Shown piece by piece: positions 43,963 to 51,827 of a stretch of 64,000 nucleotides of DNA. The position numbers and the translations under genes were made by a program. The notes under the pieces were generated by a model that searched no databases, was not told the origin of the DNA, and worked only from the letters and a program-made list of their open reading frames with translations. Source of the stretch: Actinophytocola oryzae (GTDB lineage: Bacteria; Actinomycetota; Actinomycetes; Mycobacteriales; Pseudonocardiaceae); NCBI RefSeq assembly GCF_004364325.1, contig NZ_SOCP01000010.1, positions 186,001 to 250,000 on the forward strand, given 5' to 3'. Within the stretch, counting starts at the first letter, position 1. Every line of letters starts with the position of its first letter.

Positions 43963-44499
43963 ATGCGCGTGGTGTTCGAACGGTACGAGCCGCGTCGCTA
44001 CCGGTCGCTGGTGTACCGGGACGACGGCGTGGTGCTGGTCCTGCCCGGGTACGACCGCAAGTGGCGGGTGCCACACGACCTCGCACACTTCGCGACCGAA
44101 CGGGAGCTGCGCCTGACCGACGGTGTGTGGGGCAGCATCGCGGCAGGCGGCGTGTTCGCCAACATGCAGGTGGTGGCAGGCAGGAAGCGGCACGACGCCA
44201 GGCAGCGCTCCGAACGGGTGCTCAAGGCGAACAGCAGGTCGCTGGCCATCGCCGAGGTGCTCGCCGGGGTGGTGCACGACGCCGTCGAGCATCGGGACCG
44301 GCGCGAGCTGTACCAGCGTGCGTGCGGCGCGTGGGGCGTGCTGCACGAGGAGCCGTTCCCGTTCCCCGCGCACGCCCTCACGGCTGCCGCGGACACGCTG
44401 GAGGAGCTGGCGGCCCGCTGGACCGGCCGCACGCTCGAGGTCGAGTGGGGTCAGCCGCCCCGGGCCATGCGCAGGACGTCGAGGGCCTCGTCGAGCTGA
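43963..44499 (+). CDS. Conserved hypothetical protein with an HDxxHxxxE motif
   Basis: A 178-residue protein without a name that I recognise. It begins MRVVFERYEPRRYRSLVYRD and carries VPHDLAHFATERE near residue 42-54, an HDxxHxxxE arrangement resembling a metal-binding site of zinc-dependent enzymes. Then GVWGSIAAGGVFANMQ and helical segments follow. Similar proteins are, from memory, common in actinomycetes. ATG 43963 is 10 nt after the EamA stop, so it is probably in the same transcript. Its end overlaps the fumarase gene by 49 bp, convergent. Confidence 0.65.
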   Translation: MRVVFERYEPRRYRSLVYRDDGVVLVLPGYDRKWRVPHDLAHFATERELRLTDGVWGSIAAGGVFANMQVVAGRKRHDARQRSERVLKANSRSLAIAEVLAGVVHDAVEHRDRRELYQRACGAWGVLHEEPFPFPAHALTAAADTLEELAARWTGRTLEVEWGQPPRAMRRTSRASSS

Positions 44500-45845
44500 G
44501 CCTCGGTGAGCTTGCCGTTCTCGACGTGGCCGCGCTCCAGCACCACCTCGCGGATCGTCCTGCGCTCCTTGAGCGACTGCTTCGCGATCGACGCCGCCTC
44601 CTCGTAGCCGAGGTAGCGGTTGAGGGGCGTGACGATCGACGGCGACGACTCGGCCAGTTCACGCATCCGGTCCTCGTTGGCCACGACGCCGTCGAACACC
44701 TTGTCCGCCAACAGCTTCGCGACCGCGGTCAGCAGCCGTGCGGACTCCAGCACGTTGCGGGCGATCACCGGCAGCATCACGTTCAGCTGGAAGTTGCCCT
44801 GCGAGCCCGCGAACGCCACGGCCGCGTCGTTGCCCATGACCTGCGCGACCACCATCATCGTGGCCTCGGAGATCACCGGGTTGACCTTGCCCGGCATGAT
44901 CGACGACCCCGGCTGGAGGTCCGGCAGAGACAGCTCGCCGAGCCCGGTACGCGGCCCGGAACCCAGCCAGCGAACGTCGTTGGCGATCTTGAACAACGCG
45001 ACCGCGACGGCCCTGAGCTGGCCGGACAGCTCCACGACGCTGTCCTGGGACGCCTGCGCCTCGAAGTGGTCGCGTGCCTCGGTGAGCGGGAGCCCGGTCA
45101 GCGTCGCGAGTTCCTCGGACACGGCCGTGCCGAACCCGTCCGGCGCGTTGAGACCGCTGCCGACCGCGGTGCCGCCGATGGGCAGCTCACCGAGCCTCGG
45201 CAGTGTGGACGTCAGCCGCTCGATGCCGTAGCGGACCTGCGCGGCCCACGCGCCCGCCTCCTGGCCGAGTGTCACCGGGACCGCGTCCATCAGGTGCGTG
45301 CGGCCGGACTTCACGAGGTCGGCCCACTCGCCCGCACGGCGCTCGACGGTGGCGGCGAGGTGCTCGAGCGCGGGGACGACGTCACGGACGACGGCCTCGG
45401 TGGCGGCGACGTGGATGGTCGTCGGGAACGTGTCGTTCGACGACTGCGAGGCGTTGACGTGGTCGTTCGGGTGCACGTCGCGACCGAGCGCGCGGGTGGC
45501 GAGCGTGGCGATGACCTCGTTCGCGTTCATGTTCGACGAGGTGCCGGAGCCGGTCTGGAACACGTCGATGGGGAAGTGCTCGTCGTGCCTGCCCTCGGCG
45601 ACCTCGTCCGCTGCCGTCGCGATGGCCCGCGCGAGGTCGGCGTCCAGCACCCCCAGACGCTCGTTCACGCGGGCGGCGGCGGCCTTGAGCAGGCCGAGGG
45701 CACGGATCTGGGCTCGTTCGAGGCCGCGCCCGGAGATCGGGAAGTTCTCGACGGCGCGCTGGGTCTGGGCCCGCCAGAGCGCGCTGGCAGGCACCTTCAC
45801 CTCGCCCATGGTGTCGTGCTCGACTCGGAACTGATTCTCGGTCAT
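44451..45845 (-). CDS. fum: Class II fumarate hydratase
   Basis: A 464-residue iron-independent fumarase (fumarate to malate, TCA cycle). Hallmarks are the QTGSGTSSNMNANEVI block near residue 98, the HPNDHVN...QSSNDTFPT segment near 130, the flexible signature GSSIMPGKVNP near 318 with its catalytic Ser, and the C-terminal NGKLTEAQLDEALDVLRM. Together with glpX downstream on the map it keeps the Rv1098c-Rv1099c order, although a reductase gene and two L,D-transpeptidase genes now separate them. Confidence 0.95.
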   Translation of the reverse strand: MTENQFRVEHDTMGEVKVPASALWRAQTQRAVENFPISGRGLERAQIRALGLLKAAAARVNERLGVLDADLARAIATAADEVAEGRHDEHFPIDVFQTGSGTSSNMNANEVIATLATRALGRDVHPNDHVNASQSSNDTFPTTIHVAATEAVVRDVVPALEHLAATVERRAGEWADLVKSGRTHLMDAVPVTLGQEAGAWAAQVRYGIERLTSTLPRLGELPIGGTAVGSGLNAPDGFGTAVSEELATLTGLPLTEARDHFEAQASQDSVVELSGQLRAVAVALFKIANDVRWLGSGPRTGLGELSLPDLQPGSSIMPGKVNPVISEATMMVVAQVMGNDAAVAFAGSQGNFQLNVMLPVIARNVLESARLLTAVAKLLADKVFDGVVANEDRMRELAESSPSIVTPLNRYLGYEEAASIAKQSLKERRTIREVVLERGHVENGKLTEAQLDEALDVLRMARGG

Positions 45846-45929
45846 GCAATCAGTCTGATCGCCCGGAAAGGACGCCGCCCGGGTAGTTTGTGGTGTTGCC
45901 GGACACGTTCCCCACCACGGTAGGTGCGC

Positions 45930-46916
45930 ATGACCGAGACCCCGTCCGAAGTCGACCTCCTGATCGTCGGCGCCGGGCCGACCGGGCTGTACGCGGCGTA
46001 CTACGCGGGCTTCCGCGAGCTGTCCACGGCCATCGTCGACTCGCTGCCGGAGGCCGGGGGGCAGGTGACGGCCATGTACCCGGAGAAGAAGATCTTCGAC
46101 GTGGCCGGCTTCCCGTCGATCATCGGGCGTGACCTCGTCGCGGCGCTCGTCGAGCAGACCGACCAGTTCAAGCCCGCATACCTGCTCGGCAGGCGTGCGC
46201 GGACCGTGACCGAGCTGCCAGACGGCGGCTACGAGGTCGGTTTCGACGTGGGTGCGCCCATCAGGACCGGTTCGATCCTGATCACGGCCGGTATGGGTGA
46301 GTTCACCCCGCGTCCGCTGCCCGCGGGTGACGGCTGGCTGGGGCGGGGCATGGTGCACTTCGTCCCGTCGCTCGAGGAGCACCGCGACCAGCACGTGGTG
46401 GTGGTCGGTGGTGGCGACTCGGCGTTCGACTGGGCGCTTTCGCTGCACGGGATCGCGCGGTCGATCACGATCGTCCACCGCCGCAACAAGTTCCGGGCAT
46501 TCGCGGCGACCGTGCGGCAGGTGCGTGAGCTGGGGGTGCCGATCATCACCGACGCGCAGGTGACCGAGCTGCGTGAGGTCGACGGCGTGCTCGGCGAGGT
46601 GGAGCTGTCCGTCGCGTCGGACCCGTCACCGGTCGTCCTGCCCGCGCACACGGTGGTCGCCGCGCTCGGCTTCACCGCCGACCTCGGGCCGATCGAGTCG
46701 TGGGGTCTGGAGATCACGAAGCGCGCGGTCGCCGTGGACACGACGATGAAGACCGCACGGGACCGGATCTACGCGGCTGGTGACATCGCCGCCTACCCCG
46801 GCAAGGTCAAACTGATCGCCACGGGCTTCGGCGAGGCGGCGACGGCCGTGAACAACATCGCGGTGGCACTGAACCCGGAAGCACACCTGTTCCCGGGCCA
46901 CTCCAGCGACGTGTGA
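45930..46916 (+). CDS. Ferredoxin/flavodoxin-NADP+ reductase, thioredoxin-reductase-like (YumC type)
   Basis: A 328-residue two-dinucleotide-domain flavoprotein. The FAD motif VDLLIVGAGPTGLYAAYYAG is near residue 8, the NADP motif VVVVGGGDSAFDWAL near 158, and the FAD-pyrophosphate block IYAAGDIAAYPGK near 280. The redox CxxC of true thioredoxin reductases is missing, so it fits the Bacillus YumC-like ferredoxin reductases. I take ATG 45930; GTG 45924 is in frame. It is divergent from fum with an 84-nt gap and is followed by a palindromic repeat. Confidence 0.87.
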   Translation: MTETPSEVDLLIVGAGPTGLYAAYYAGFRELSTAIVDSLPEAGGQVTAMYPEKKIFDVAGFPSIIGRDLVAALVEQTDQFKPAYLLGRRARTVTELPDGGYEVGFDVGAPIRTGSILITAGMGEFTPRPLPAGDGWLGRGMVHFVPSLEEHRDQHVVVVGGGDSAFDWALSLHGIARSITIVHRRNKFRAFAATVRQVRELGVPIITDAQVTELREVDGVLGEVELSVASDPSPVVLPAHTVVAALGFTADLGPIESWGLEITKRAVAVDTTMKTARDRIYAAGDIAAYPGKVKLIATGFGEAATAVNNIAVALNPEAHLFPGHSSDV

Positions 46917-46926
46917 ACCGGCCCGC

Positions 46927-47009
46927 GCACTGAAGGCGTCCTTCGTAACGCTGGGTGCACTGAAGGGCCCCTTCCTGACGCCCAGCGTTACGAAGGGGTC
47001 CTTCAGTGC
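46927..47009. repeat. Palindromic intergenic repeat, family copy 2 (compound form)
   Basis: Outer arms of 29 nt (46927-46955 and 46981-47009) are inverted copies with differences only at three adjacent positions. The loop contains another unit, GCACTGAAGGGCCCCTTC, with the perfect palindrome GAAGGGCCCCTTC, so the RNA could form a three-way structure. It starts 10 nt after the reductase stop and ends 1 nt before the stop of the convergent L,D-transpeptidase gene. It shares GCACTGAAGGCGTCCTTCGT with the copy at 5765-5817. Confidence 0.88.
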
Positions 47010-47010
47010 A

Positions 47011-47550
47011 TTAGGCGACCACCTGGACCAGGGCGCCGACGGGCAGGGAGTTGAAGAACGTCTGCGCGTCGGCCATGTTCAGGCGTACGCAGCCGTGTGA
47101 GTCCTCGTCGAGCCTGCCCTCGTGGAAGGCGATGCCGCCCGGCGCGAAGAAGACCGAGTACGGCATGGGGTCGCCGTAGATGCTGCTGGTGTGCTCCTGG
47201 TCCTTCCACGCGACCGGCCAGGTGCCCGTCGGCGTGGGGTTGGTGGTGCCGCCGTGGGTGATGGGCACCGGGCCGAGGTTGACGACGCCGTTCGTCATCA
47301 GCCACGCCTGTTTGGTCGACAGGCTCACGCACGCCTGGATCTGCGGGCCGCACGGTGGTGGGGGCGGCGGAGGCGTCGTGGTCGTCGCCGGAACGGAACT
47401 GTCGGTGCCTGCCGGTAGTGTTGAAACCGGGGGACCCCCAACTGCATGAGTGGGACTCTCGTGCGGTGCCGGGCCTGCCGAGGCCTGTGCGGCGCAGCCC
47501 GAGAGTACCGCCGCGGCCAGCAGCGCCAGCCCGGCCAGTTCGCGTTTCAT
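47011..47550 (-). CDS. L,D-transpeptidase (YkuD) lipoprotein
   Basis: A 179-residue exported enzyme. A signal peptide ends in the lipobox LSGCAA (Cys 19), then a Thr/Pro linker with a run of prolines, then a compact YkuD domain (about 68-179). The catalytic His/Cys motif is HEGRLDEDSHGCVRL with Cys near 156. It forms or breaks 3-3 peptidoglycan cross-links or attaches proteins. It is a paralogue of the gene 40 nt upstream; both share the CG...ACV.LS.KQ.WL start of the domain. Confidence 0.88.
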   Translation of the reverse strand: MKRELAGLALLAAAVLSGCAAQASAGPAPHESPTHAVGGPPVSTLPAGTDSSVPATTTTPPPPPPPCGPQIQACVSLSTKQAWLMTNGVVNLGPVPITHGGTTNPTPTGTWPVAWKDQEHTSSIYGDPMPYSVFFAPGGIAFHEGRLDEDSHGCVRLNMADAQTFFNSLPVGALVQVVA

Positions 47551-47590
47551 GCCCGTTACCCACGACGCGGGGGCGCCGTGGGTTGCAAAC

Positions 47591-48184
47591 CTACGCGACC
47601 ACCTGCACCTTGTCGCCCACCGCCAGCGCGTTGTAGTAGGCCTCTGCCGCGGCCCGGGACAGGTGGATGCAGCCGTGTGACTCCGCGCTCAGGCTGCCCT
47701 GGTGGAACGCGATGCCGCCGTTGAAGAACACCGAGAACGGCATCGGCGCGTCGTTGAACTCGCTCGACTTGTGGTCGATGTCCTTCCAGCCGACCGAGAA
47801 GGTGCCCGGCGGGGTCCGGTAGCCGGCACGGCCGGACGTGATCGGCGCCGGGCCGTAGACGACCGCACCGTCCTTGATCAGCCACGTCTGCTTCGACGAC
47901 AGGTCCACACACGCGTCGACGCCCGCACCGCACGGGACACCGGTCGGGGGTGGCGGCGGTGGCGGCGTCGTCTTCGTGATCGTCTCGTTGGCGGCCTTCA
48001 CCTCGGGCAGGGGCGGCAGCTTCACGTCCTCGGCCGGTTGCGGCGCCGCGTTCTGCGTCGTCGAGGTCGTGGTGGTCGGCGCCGTCGGCCGGTCGGGGCC
48101 CGGGGCAGCGGTGTCGGTGCCGCCACAGGCGGACACCGACAGGACGGCTATCGCGGCAAATCCCAGCAGGAGTGTGCGGCGCAT
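47591..48184 (-). CDS. L,D-transpeptidase (YkuD) lipoprotein, tandem paralogue
   Basis: A 197-residue lipoprotein: lipobox SVSACGG (Cys 20), a Thr/Pro linker, and a YkuD domain (about 85-197) with FHQGSLSAESHGCIHL as the catalytic motif. It shares domain layout and many residues with the following gene, so the pair arose by tandem duplication. It lies 50 nt after glpX on the same strand and could be cotranscribed with it. Both are short, single-domain forms without the immunoglobulin-like domains of mycobacterial LdtMt2. Confidence 0.88.
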   Translation of the reverse strand: MRRTLLLGFAAIAVLSVSACGGTDTAAPGPDRPTAPTTTTSTTQNAAPQPAEDVKLPPLPEVKAANETITKTTPPPPPPPTGVPCGAGVDACVDLSSKQTWLIKDGAVVYGPAPITSGRAGYRTPPGTFSVGWKDIDHKSSEFNDAPMPFSVFFNGGIAFHQGSLSAESHGCIHLSRAAAEAYYNALAVGDKVQVVA

Positions 48185-48234
48185 GTGGTGAAGACGCCGC
48201 GACACGCGGTGACGTTGTCTCGGTGATCCAACCG

Positions 48235-49299
48235 TTACGGGAGCGGGGGAAGCGTCTCCTGCGCCGCCGCCTCCGTCAACCGGTCGAAGTCGACGGTCGA
48301 GTACTGGCGCAGCTTCTCCAGGCGGTGGAAGCCGTCGATCATGCGCACCGTGCCGGACTTCGAGCGCATCACGATGGACTGGGTGGTGCACCCGCCGCTG
48401 CGGTAGTGCACACCACGCAGCAGGTCGCCGTCGGTGATGCCCGTGGCGCAGAAGAACGCGTTGTCGCCGCTCACGAGGTCGTTCGTGCCCAGCACCCGAT
48501 CGAGGTCGTGCCCCGCGGCCAGCGCCTTCTCCCGCTCCTCCTCGTCGCGCGGCCACAGCCTGCCCTGGATCTCCCCGCCCATGCACTTGAGCGCGCACGC
48601 CGCGATGATGCCCTCCGGGGTGCCGCCGATGCCGACCAGCATGTCCACGCCGGTGTTCGGCCGTGCCGCGGAGATGGCGCCCGCGACGTCGCCGTCGCTG
48701 ATGAAGTGGATGCGGGCACCCGCCTCGCGGACCTCCTTCACCAGGTCGGCGTGCCGGGCCCGGTCGAGGATGCAGACCGTCACGTCGGACACGTCGGTGT
48801 GCTTGGCCTTCGCCACCCGGCGGATGTTCTCGGTGACCGGGGCGGTGATGTCGACCACGTCCGCCGCCTCCGGCCCGACGGCCAGCTTCTCCATGTAGAA
48901 CACGGCGGACGGGTCGAACATGGCGCCCCGCTCGGTGGCCGCCAGCACGGCGATGGCGTTGGGCATGCCCTTGGCCATCAGTGTCGTGCCGTCGATCGGG
49001 TCCACGGCGACGTCGCACTCGGGGCCTTCGCCGTTGCCGACGTTCTCGCCGTTGTACAGCATCGGCGCCTGGTCCTTCTCGCCCTCGCCGATGACGACGA
49101 CGCCACGCATCGAGACCGTGCCGATGAGCTTGCGCATCGCGTCGACGGCCGCGCCGTCGCCGCCGTTCTTGTCGCCTCGGCCGACCCAGCGTCCCGCGGC
49201 CATCGCGGCGGCCTCGGTGACCCGGACCAGCTCCAGCGCGAGGTTGCGGTCCGGCTCCTCCGGTCTGCGGTCCTGGCTGACGGTCTGGGTCGAGGTCAT
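48235..49299 (-). CDS. glpX: Class II fructose-1,6-bisphosphatase
   Basis: A 354-residue GlpX-type phosphatase for gluconeogenesis, the main FBPase of mycobacteria (Rv1099c). Signature motifs are DKNGGDGAAVDAMR near residue 43, VIGEGEKDQAPMLYNGE near 69, and the metal/substrate motif DPIDGTTLMAKG near 98. The C-terminal half has the ISDGDVAGAI block. GGGAGG 4 nt before ATG 49299 is a strong ribosome-binding site. It is divergent from the DUF4245 gene (Rv1100-like). Confidence 0.95.
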   Translation of the reverse strand: MTSTQTVSQDRRPEEPDRNLALELVRVTEAAAMAAGRWVGRGDKNGGDGAAVDAMRKLIGTVSMRGVVVIGEGEKDQAPMLYNGENVGNGEGPECDVAVDPIDGTTLMAKGMPNAIAVLAATERGAMFDPSAVFYMEKLAVGPEAADVVDITAPVTENIRRVAKAKHTDVSDVTVCILDRARHADLVKEVREAGARIHFISDGDVAGAISAARPNTGVDMLVGIGGTPEGIIAACALKCMGGEIQGRLWPRDEEEREKALAAGHDLDRVLGTNDLVSGDNAFFCATGITDGDLLRGVHYRSGGCTTQSIVMRSKSGTVRMIDGFHRLEKLRQYSTVDFDRLTEAAAQETLPPLP

Positions 49300-49406
49300 G
49301 TCGCCTCCCTGGCTGACGCGCCTGGCACGAACCCCTCGATCTTCCCAGATCACACGACGTGGGTGGTGGTGAGAACCGTCTCGGCCCGTTTGCGACGATG
49401 GCGTGC

Positions 49407-49994
49407 GTGACGGACAGACATCCGGGACGTGCCGGGCTGCGCATGCGCGACATGCTCGGCGCGGTGCTCCTGCTCGTGGCCATCATCGGCGTGGTGCTGT
49501 GGTTCTTCGGCGGCTGCTCGTTCAGCCCCGGCGGACCGTCGGTCGACTCGGCGAGCATCCCGTCGGCCGACGCCTCGGGTGAGCTGTCCAGGACCGCGGG
49601 GTCCGTCGAGTTCGGGGTCCGTTCGCCCAGCGTGCCAGGGAAGTGGCGGGCCAACTCGACGTCCACCGGGCCGGTCGGGTCCGGCGCGTCGGGGAACGTG
49701 GTCGTGCGGGTCGGCTGGGTGACTCCCTCCGGTGCGTTCCTGCAGCTCAGCCAGTCCGGCGGTGACCCGGCGGACGTGCTGACGACCGAGACGGGGCAGA
49801 CCGAGGCACCCGCGGCGAACGGTTCTGTCGACGTCGGCGGCGTGACGTGGACCAGCTACCCGGGTCGCCGCGACGAGGCTGCGTGGGTGACCGAGCTGGA
49901 CGGCACGGTCCTGCTGATCACCGGCAGCGCCGACGAGGCGGAGTTCCGCCAGCTGGCCACCGCGACCGTGAAGGCGACTCCGCTGGCCGCCTAG
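49407..49994 (+). CDS. DUF4245 membrane-anchored protein, Rv1100-like
   Basis: A 195-residue protein with one N-terminal transmembrane segment (about 13-33, preceded by a basic MTDRHPGRAGLRMRDM) and an extracytoplasmic domain of the DUF4245 type (WVTPSGAFLQLSQSGG, VGGVTWTSYPGRRDEAAWV, LLITGSADEAEFRQLA). Function is unknown. The divergent position next to glpX is the same as in mycobacteria. GTG 49407 is preferred: GACGAT ends 7 nt upstream as in leaderless starts; ATG 49398 is in frame. Its 3' end overlaps tag by 4 nt. Confidence 0.8.
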   Translation: MTDRHPGRAGLRMRDMLGAVLLLVAIIGVVLWFFGGCSFSPGGPSVDSASIPSADASGELSRTAGSVEFGVRSPSVPGKWRANSTSTGPVGSGASGNVVVRVGWVTPSGAFLQLSQSGGDPADVLTTETGQTEAPAANGSVDVGGVTWTSYPGRRDEAAWVTELDGTVLLITGSADEAEFRQLATATVKATPLAA

Positions 49995-50566
49995 GGCCTC
50001 GCCCGCCAGCAGGTGGTCAGGTGGTCGTCCACCATGCCGATCGCCTGCATCATCGCGTAGGCCGTGGTCGGGCCGACGAACGCGAAGCCGCGCTTCTTCA
50101 GCTCCTTGGCCATCGCCTTGCTCTCCGGGGTGATCGCGGGGATCTCCGAGGTCAGCTTCGGGCGTCTGCGGCCCTTGGCTGCCGGCGCGAACGACCACAG
50201 CAGGTCGTCGAGCGGCACGTCGAGGTCGGCGATGGCGTGCGCGTTGCGGATCGTCGCCTCGATCTTGGCCCTGTTGCGGACGATCGCGACGTCGTTCATC
50301 AGCCGCTCGACGTCGGAGTCCCCGAACTCCGCCACCCGCTTGGGCTCGAAGCCCGCGAAGGCACGCCGGAAGCCCTCCCGCTTGCGCAGGATCGTCAGCC
50401 ACGACAGGCCGGACTGGAACGCCTCCAGCGACAGCCGCTCGTAGAGCTGCGACTCACCGTGGAGCGGCACGCCCCACTCCTCGTCGTGGTAGGCGGCGTA
50501 GTCCTCGGTGGAGTTGCCCCACGGGCAGCGCGGCACGCCGTCCGCGCCGGGCAGCGCGGCCGTCAC
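49991..50566 (-). CDS. tag: DNA-3-methyladenine glycosylase I
   Basis: A 191-residue base-excision repair enzyme that removes 3-methyladenine. The zinc 'snap' ligands of Tag are visible: Cys in RCPWG, His in YHDEEWG, and the C-terminal DHLTTC pair. The SFQ-like region reads LEAFQSGLSWLTILRKREGFRRAFAGF, the usual Tag core. GTG 50566 overlaps the stop of the DivIVA-like gene, so it is translated from that mRNA, which has a damage-type promoter. The same order (Rv1209-Rv1210) is found in M. tuberculosis. Confidence 0.93.
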   Translation of the reverse strand: MTAALPGADGVPRCPWGNSTEDYAAYHDEEWGVPLHGESQLYERLSLEAFQSGLSWLTILRKREGFRRAFAGFEPKRVAEFGDSDVERLMNDVAIVRNRAKIEATIRNAHAIADLDVPLDDLLWSFAPAAKGRRRPKLTSEIPAITPESKAMAKELKKRGFAFVGPTTAYAMMQAIGMVDDHLTTCWRARP

Positions 50567-50877
50567 TTCTGCTCGGCCTCGGACGTCGCGAGGCGTTCGC
50601 GTAACTCGTCCACCTCGGTCCGCAGGTCCTCCAGCTCGGTGCCGAGCCTGCGCAGCACCCAGTCGACCTCGGACATCTTGTAGCCGCGCAGTACGAGCTG
50701 GAACCGGAGGCTCCTGACGTCTTCCCCCGTGACACCGGCCGAGGGCAGACGGGTGGGCGAGGCGCCCGGCGGCAACGCCGGCAGCTCCTCGCCCCGTCCG
50801 AACACGACCGAGGCAAGCAGGAAGACCACGGCCGCCACGAGCATCATGACGACCAGATAGATCAGTGCTGTGGTCAC
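50563..50877 (-). CDS. DivIVA-domain small membrane protein, Rv1209-like
   Basis: A 104-residue protein: one N-terminal transmembrane helix (about 4-26), a Pro-rich linker, then a DivIVA-type helical module (SLRFQLVLRGYKMSEVDWVLRRLG) ending in a coiled coil (ELEDLRTEVDELRERLA). Such modules bind curved membrane at poles or septa. GTG 50877 gives the usual MTTALIYLVVMMLVAAVVFL start; a TTG at 50910 opens the frame further but lies within the promoter box. It is coupled to tag by a GTGA overlap. Confidence 0.82.
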   Translation of the reverse strand: MTTALIYLVVMMLVAAVVFLLASVVFGRGEELPALPPGASPTRLPSAGVTGEDVRSLRFQLVLRGYKMSEVDWVLRRLGTELEDLRTEVDELRERLATSEAEQK

Positions 50878-50906
50878 GTCAGCAGGATTGCATACCGCAC
50901 TGACAG
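50878..50906 (-). promoter_or_regulatory. PafBC-like damage promoter of the DivIVA-tag operon
   Basis: Minus-strand CTGTCAGTG (50906-50898) matches TTGTCRGTG at 8 of 9 bases. After 8 nt comes AATCCT (50889-50884), agreeing with TANNNT at A2 and T6, and 6 nt later the GTG start. It begins right after the gpgS stop. Confidence 0.55.
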
Positions 50907-51827
50907 TCAACGGACCAGCAGGTCACGCATGGGAGGACGGTCCGCGACGACCACTCCCGCGGTGTCGGGCAGCCACTCGTCGGCGACCTGCACGAACTGC
51001 GTCAGCTCGCCTGCGTGTGACGGCAGCATCCCGCACCGCGCCAGCGCGGTGCCCAGGATCTGGCGCGCCATCAGCCCCAGCGCCTGCAGCGGCTGGTTGC
51101 GGTGCCGCCGCACGCCCAGGTTGACCTGCGCTATCCCGCTCAGCCCCACGATGGCGTGCGCGTCGAGCAGCAGGCCGATCTCCACGCCGTACCCGGACGC
51201 GAACGGGACCGCCTCGAGCAGCTCACGCGTGCCCGCGTACTCGCCACCCAGTGGCTGGATCACCCCGGTCAGCTCCGGCCGCAGCGTCGAGAGCAGCGGT
51301 CGTGCCATCAGCTCGGTCACCCGGCCGCCGCCCGCTCCCGAGGCGCCCTCGGACGTCAGCGGGCGCCGGTAGAAGCCCTTGACCAGGTGCACGTCCGGCT
51401 CCAGCAGCATCGGGCCCAGCAGTCGGGGCACGAACAACGGGTCCGGGTCGATGAGGTCGGAGTCGAGGAACACCAACAGGTCGCCGTGCGTCGCCGCCAG
51501 CGACCGCCAGAGGACCTCGCCCTTGCCGGGCACGGGTTCCAGCTCGGGCAGCACCTCGTCGCGCCGCACCACCTTCGCGCCTGCCGCGAGCGCCACCTCG
51601 ACCGTGCGGTCCGTCGAACCGGAGTCGAGTACGACGATCTCGTCGACGAGGCTGCCGTGCAGCGGCAGGACCGACGCGATCACGTCGGCGACCGTCGCCT
51701 CCTCGTTCAGAGCGGGCATCACGACGCTCACCGTGCGGGAACCCTTGGCCCGCAACAGGTCGCCTACTGTCCATTTGGGACTCTGCCAGGTTCGCTCCGC
51801 GAACCACGTGCGCGCGTCGACGTCCAT
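50907..51827 (-). CDS. gpgS: Glucosyl-3-phosphoglycerate synthase
   Basis: A 306-residue GT81 enzyme that joins NDP-glucose and 3-phosphoglycerate, the first step of (methyl)glucosylglycerate and glucose lipopolysaccharide synthesis. The GT-A signature VVMPALNEEATV near residue 36, the metal-binding LDSDLIDP near 128 and the family-specific QPLGGEYAGTRELLEAVPFASGYGVEIGL near 210 are present. ATG 51827 overlaps the folP2 stop (TGATG). The folP2-gpgS coupling equals Rv1207-Rv1208. Confidence 0.92.
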   Translation of the reverse strand: MDVDARTWFAERTWQSPKWTVGDLLRAKGSRTVSVVMPALNEEATVADVIASVLPLHGSLVDEIVVLDSGSTDRTVEVALAAGAKVVRRDEVLPELEPVPGKGEVLWRSLAATHGDLLVFLDSDLIDPDPLFVPRLLGPMLLEPDVHLVKGFYRRPLTSEGASGAGGGRVTELMARPLLSTLRPELTGVIQPLGGEYAGTRELLEAVPFASGYGVEIGLLLDAHAIVGLSGIAQVNLGVRRHRNQPLQALGLMARQILGTALARCGMLPSHAGELTQFVQVADEWLPDTAGVVVADRPPMRDLLVR

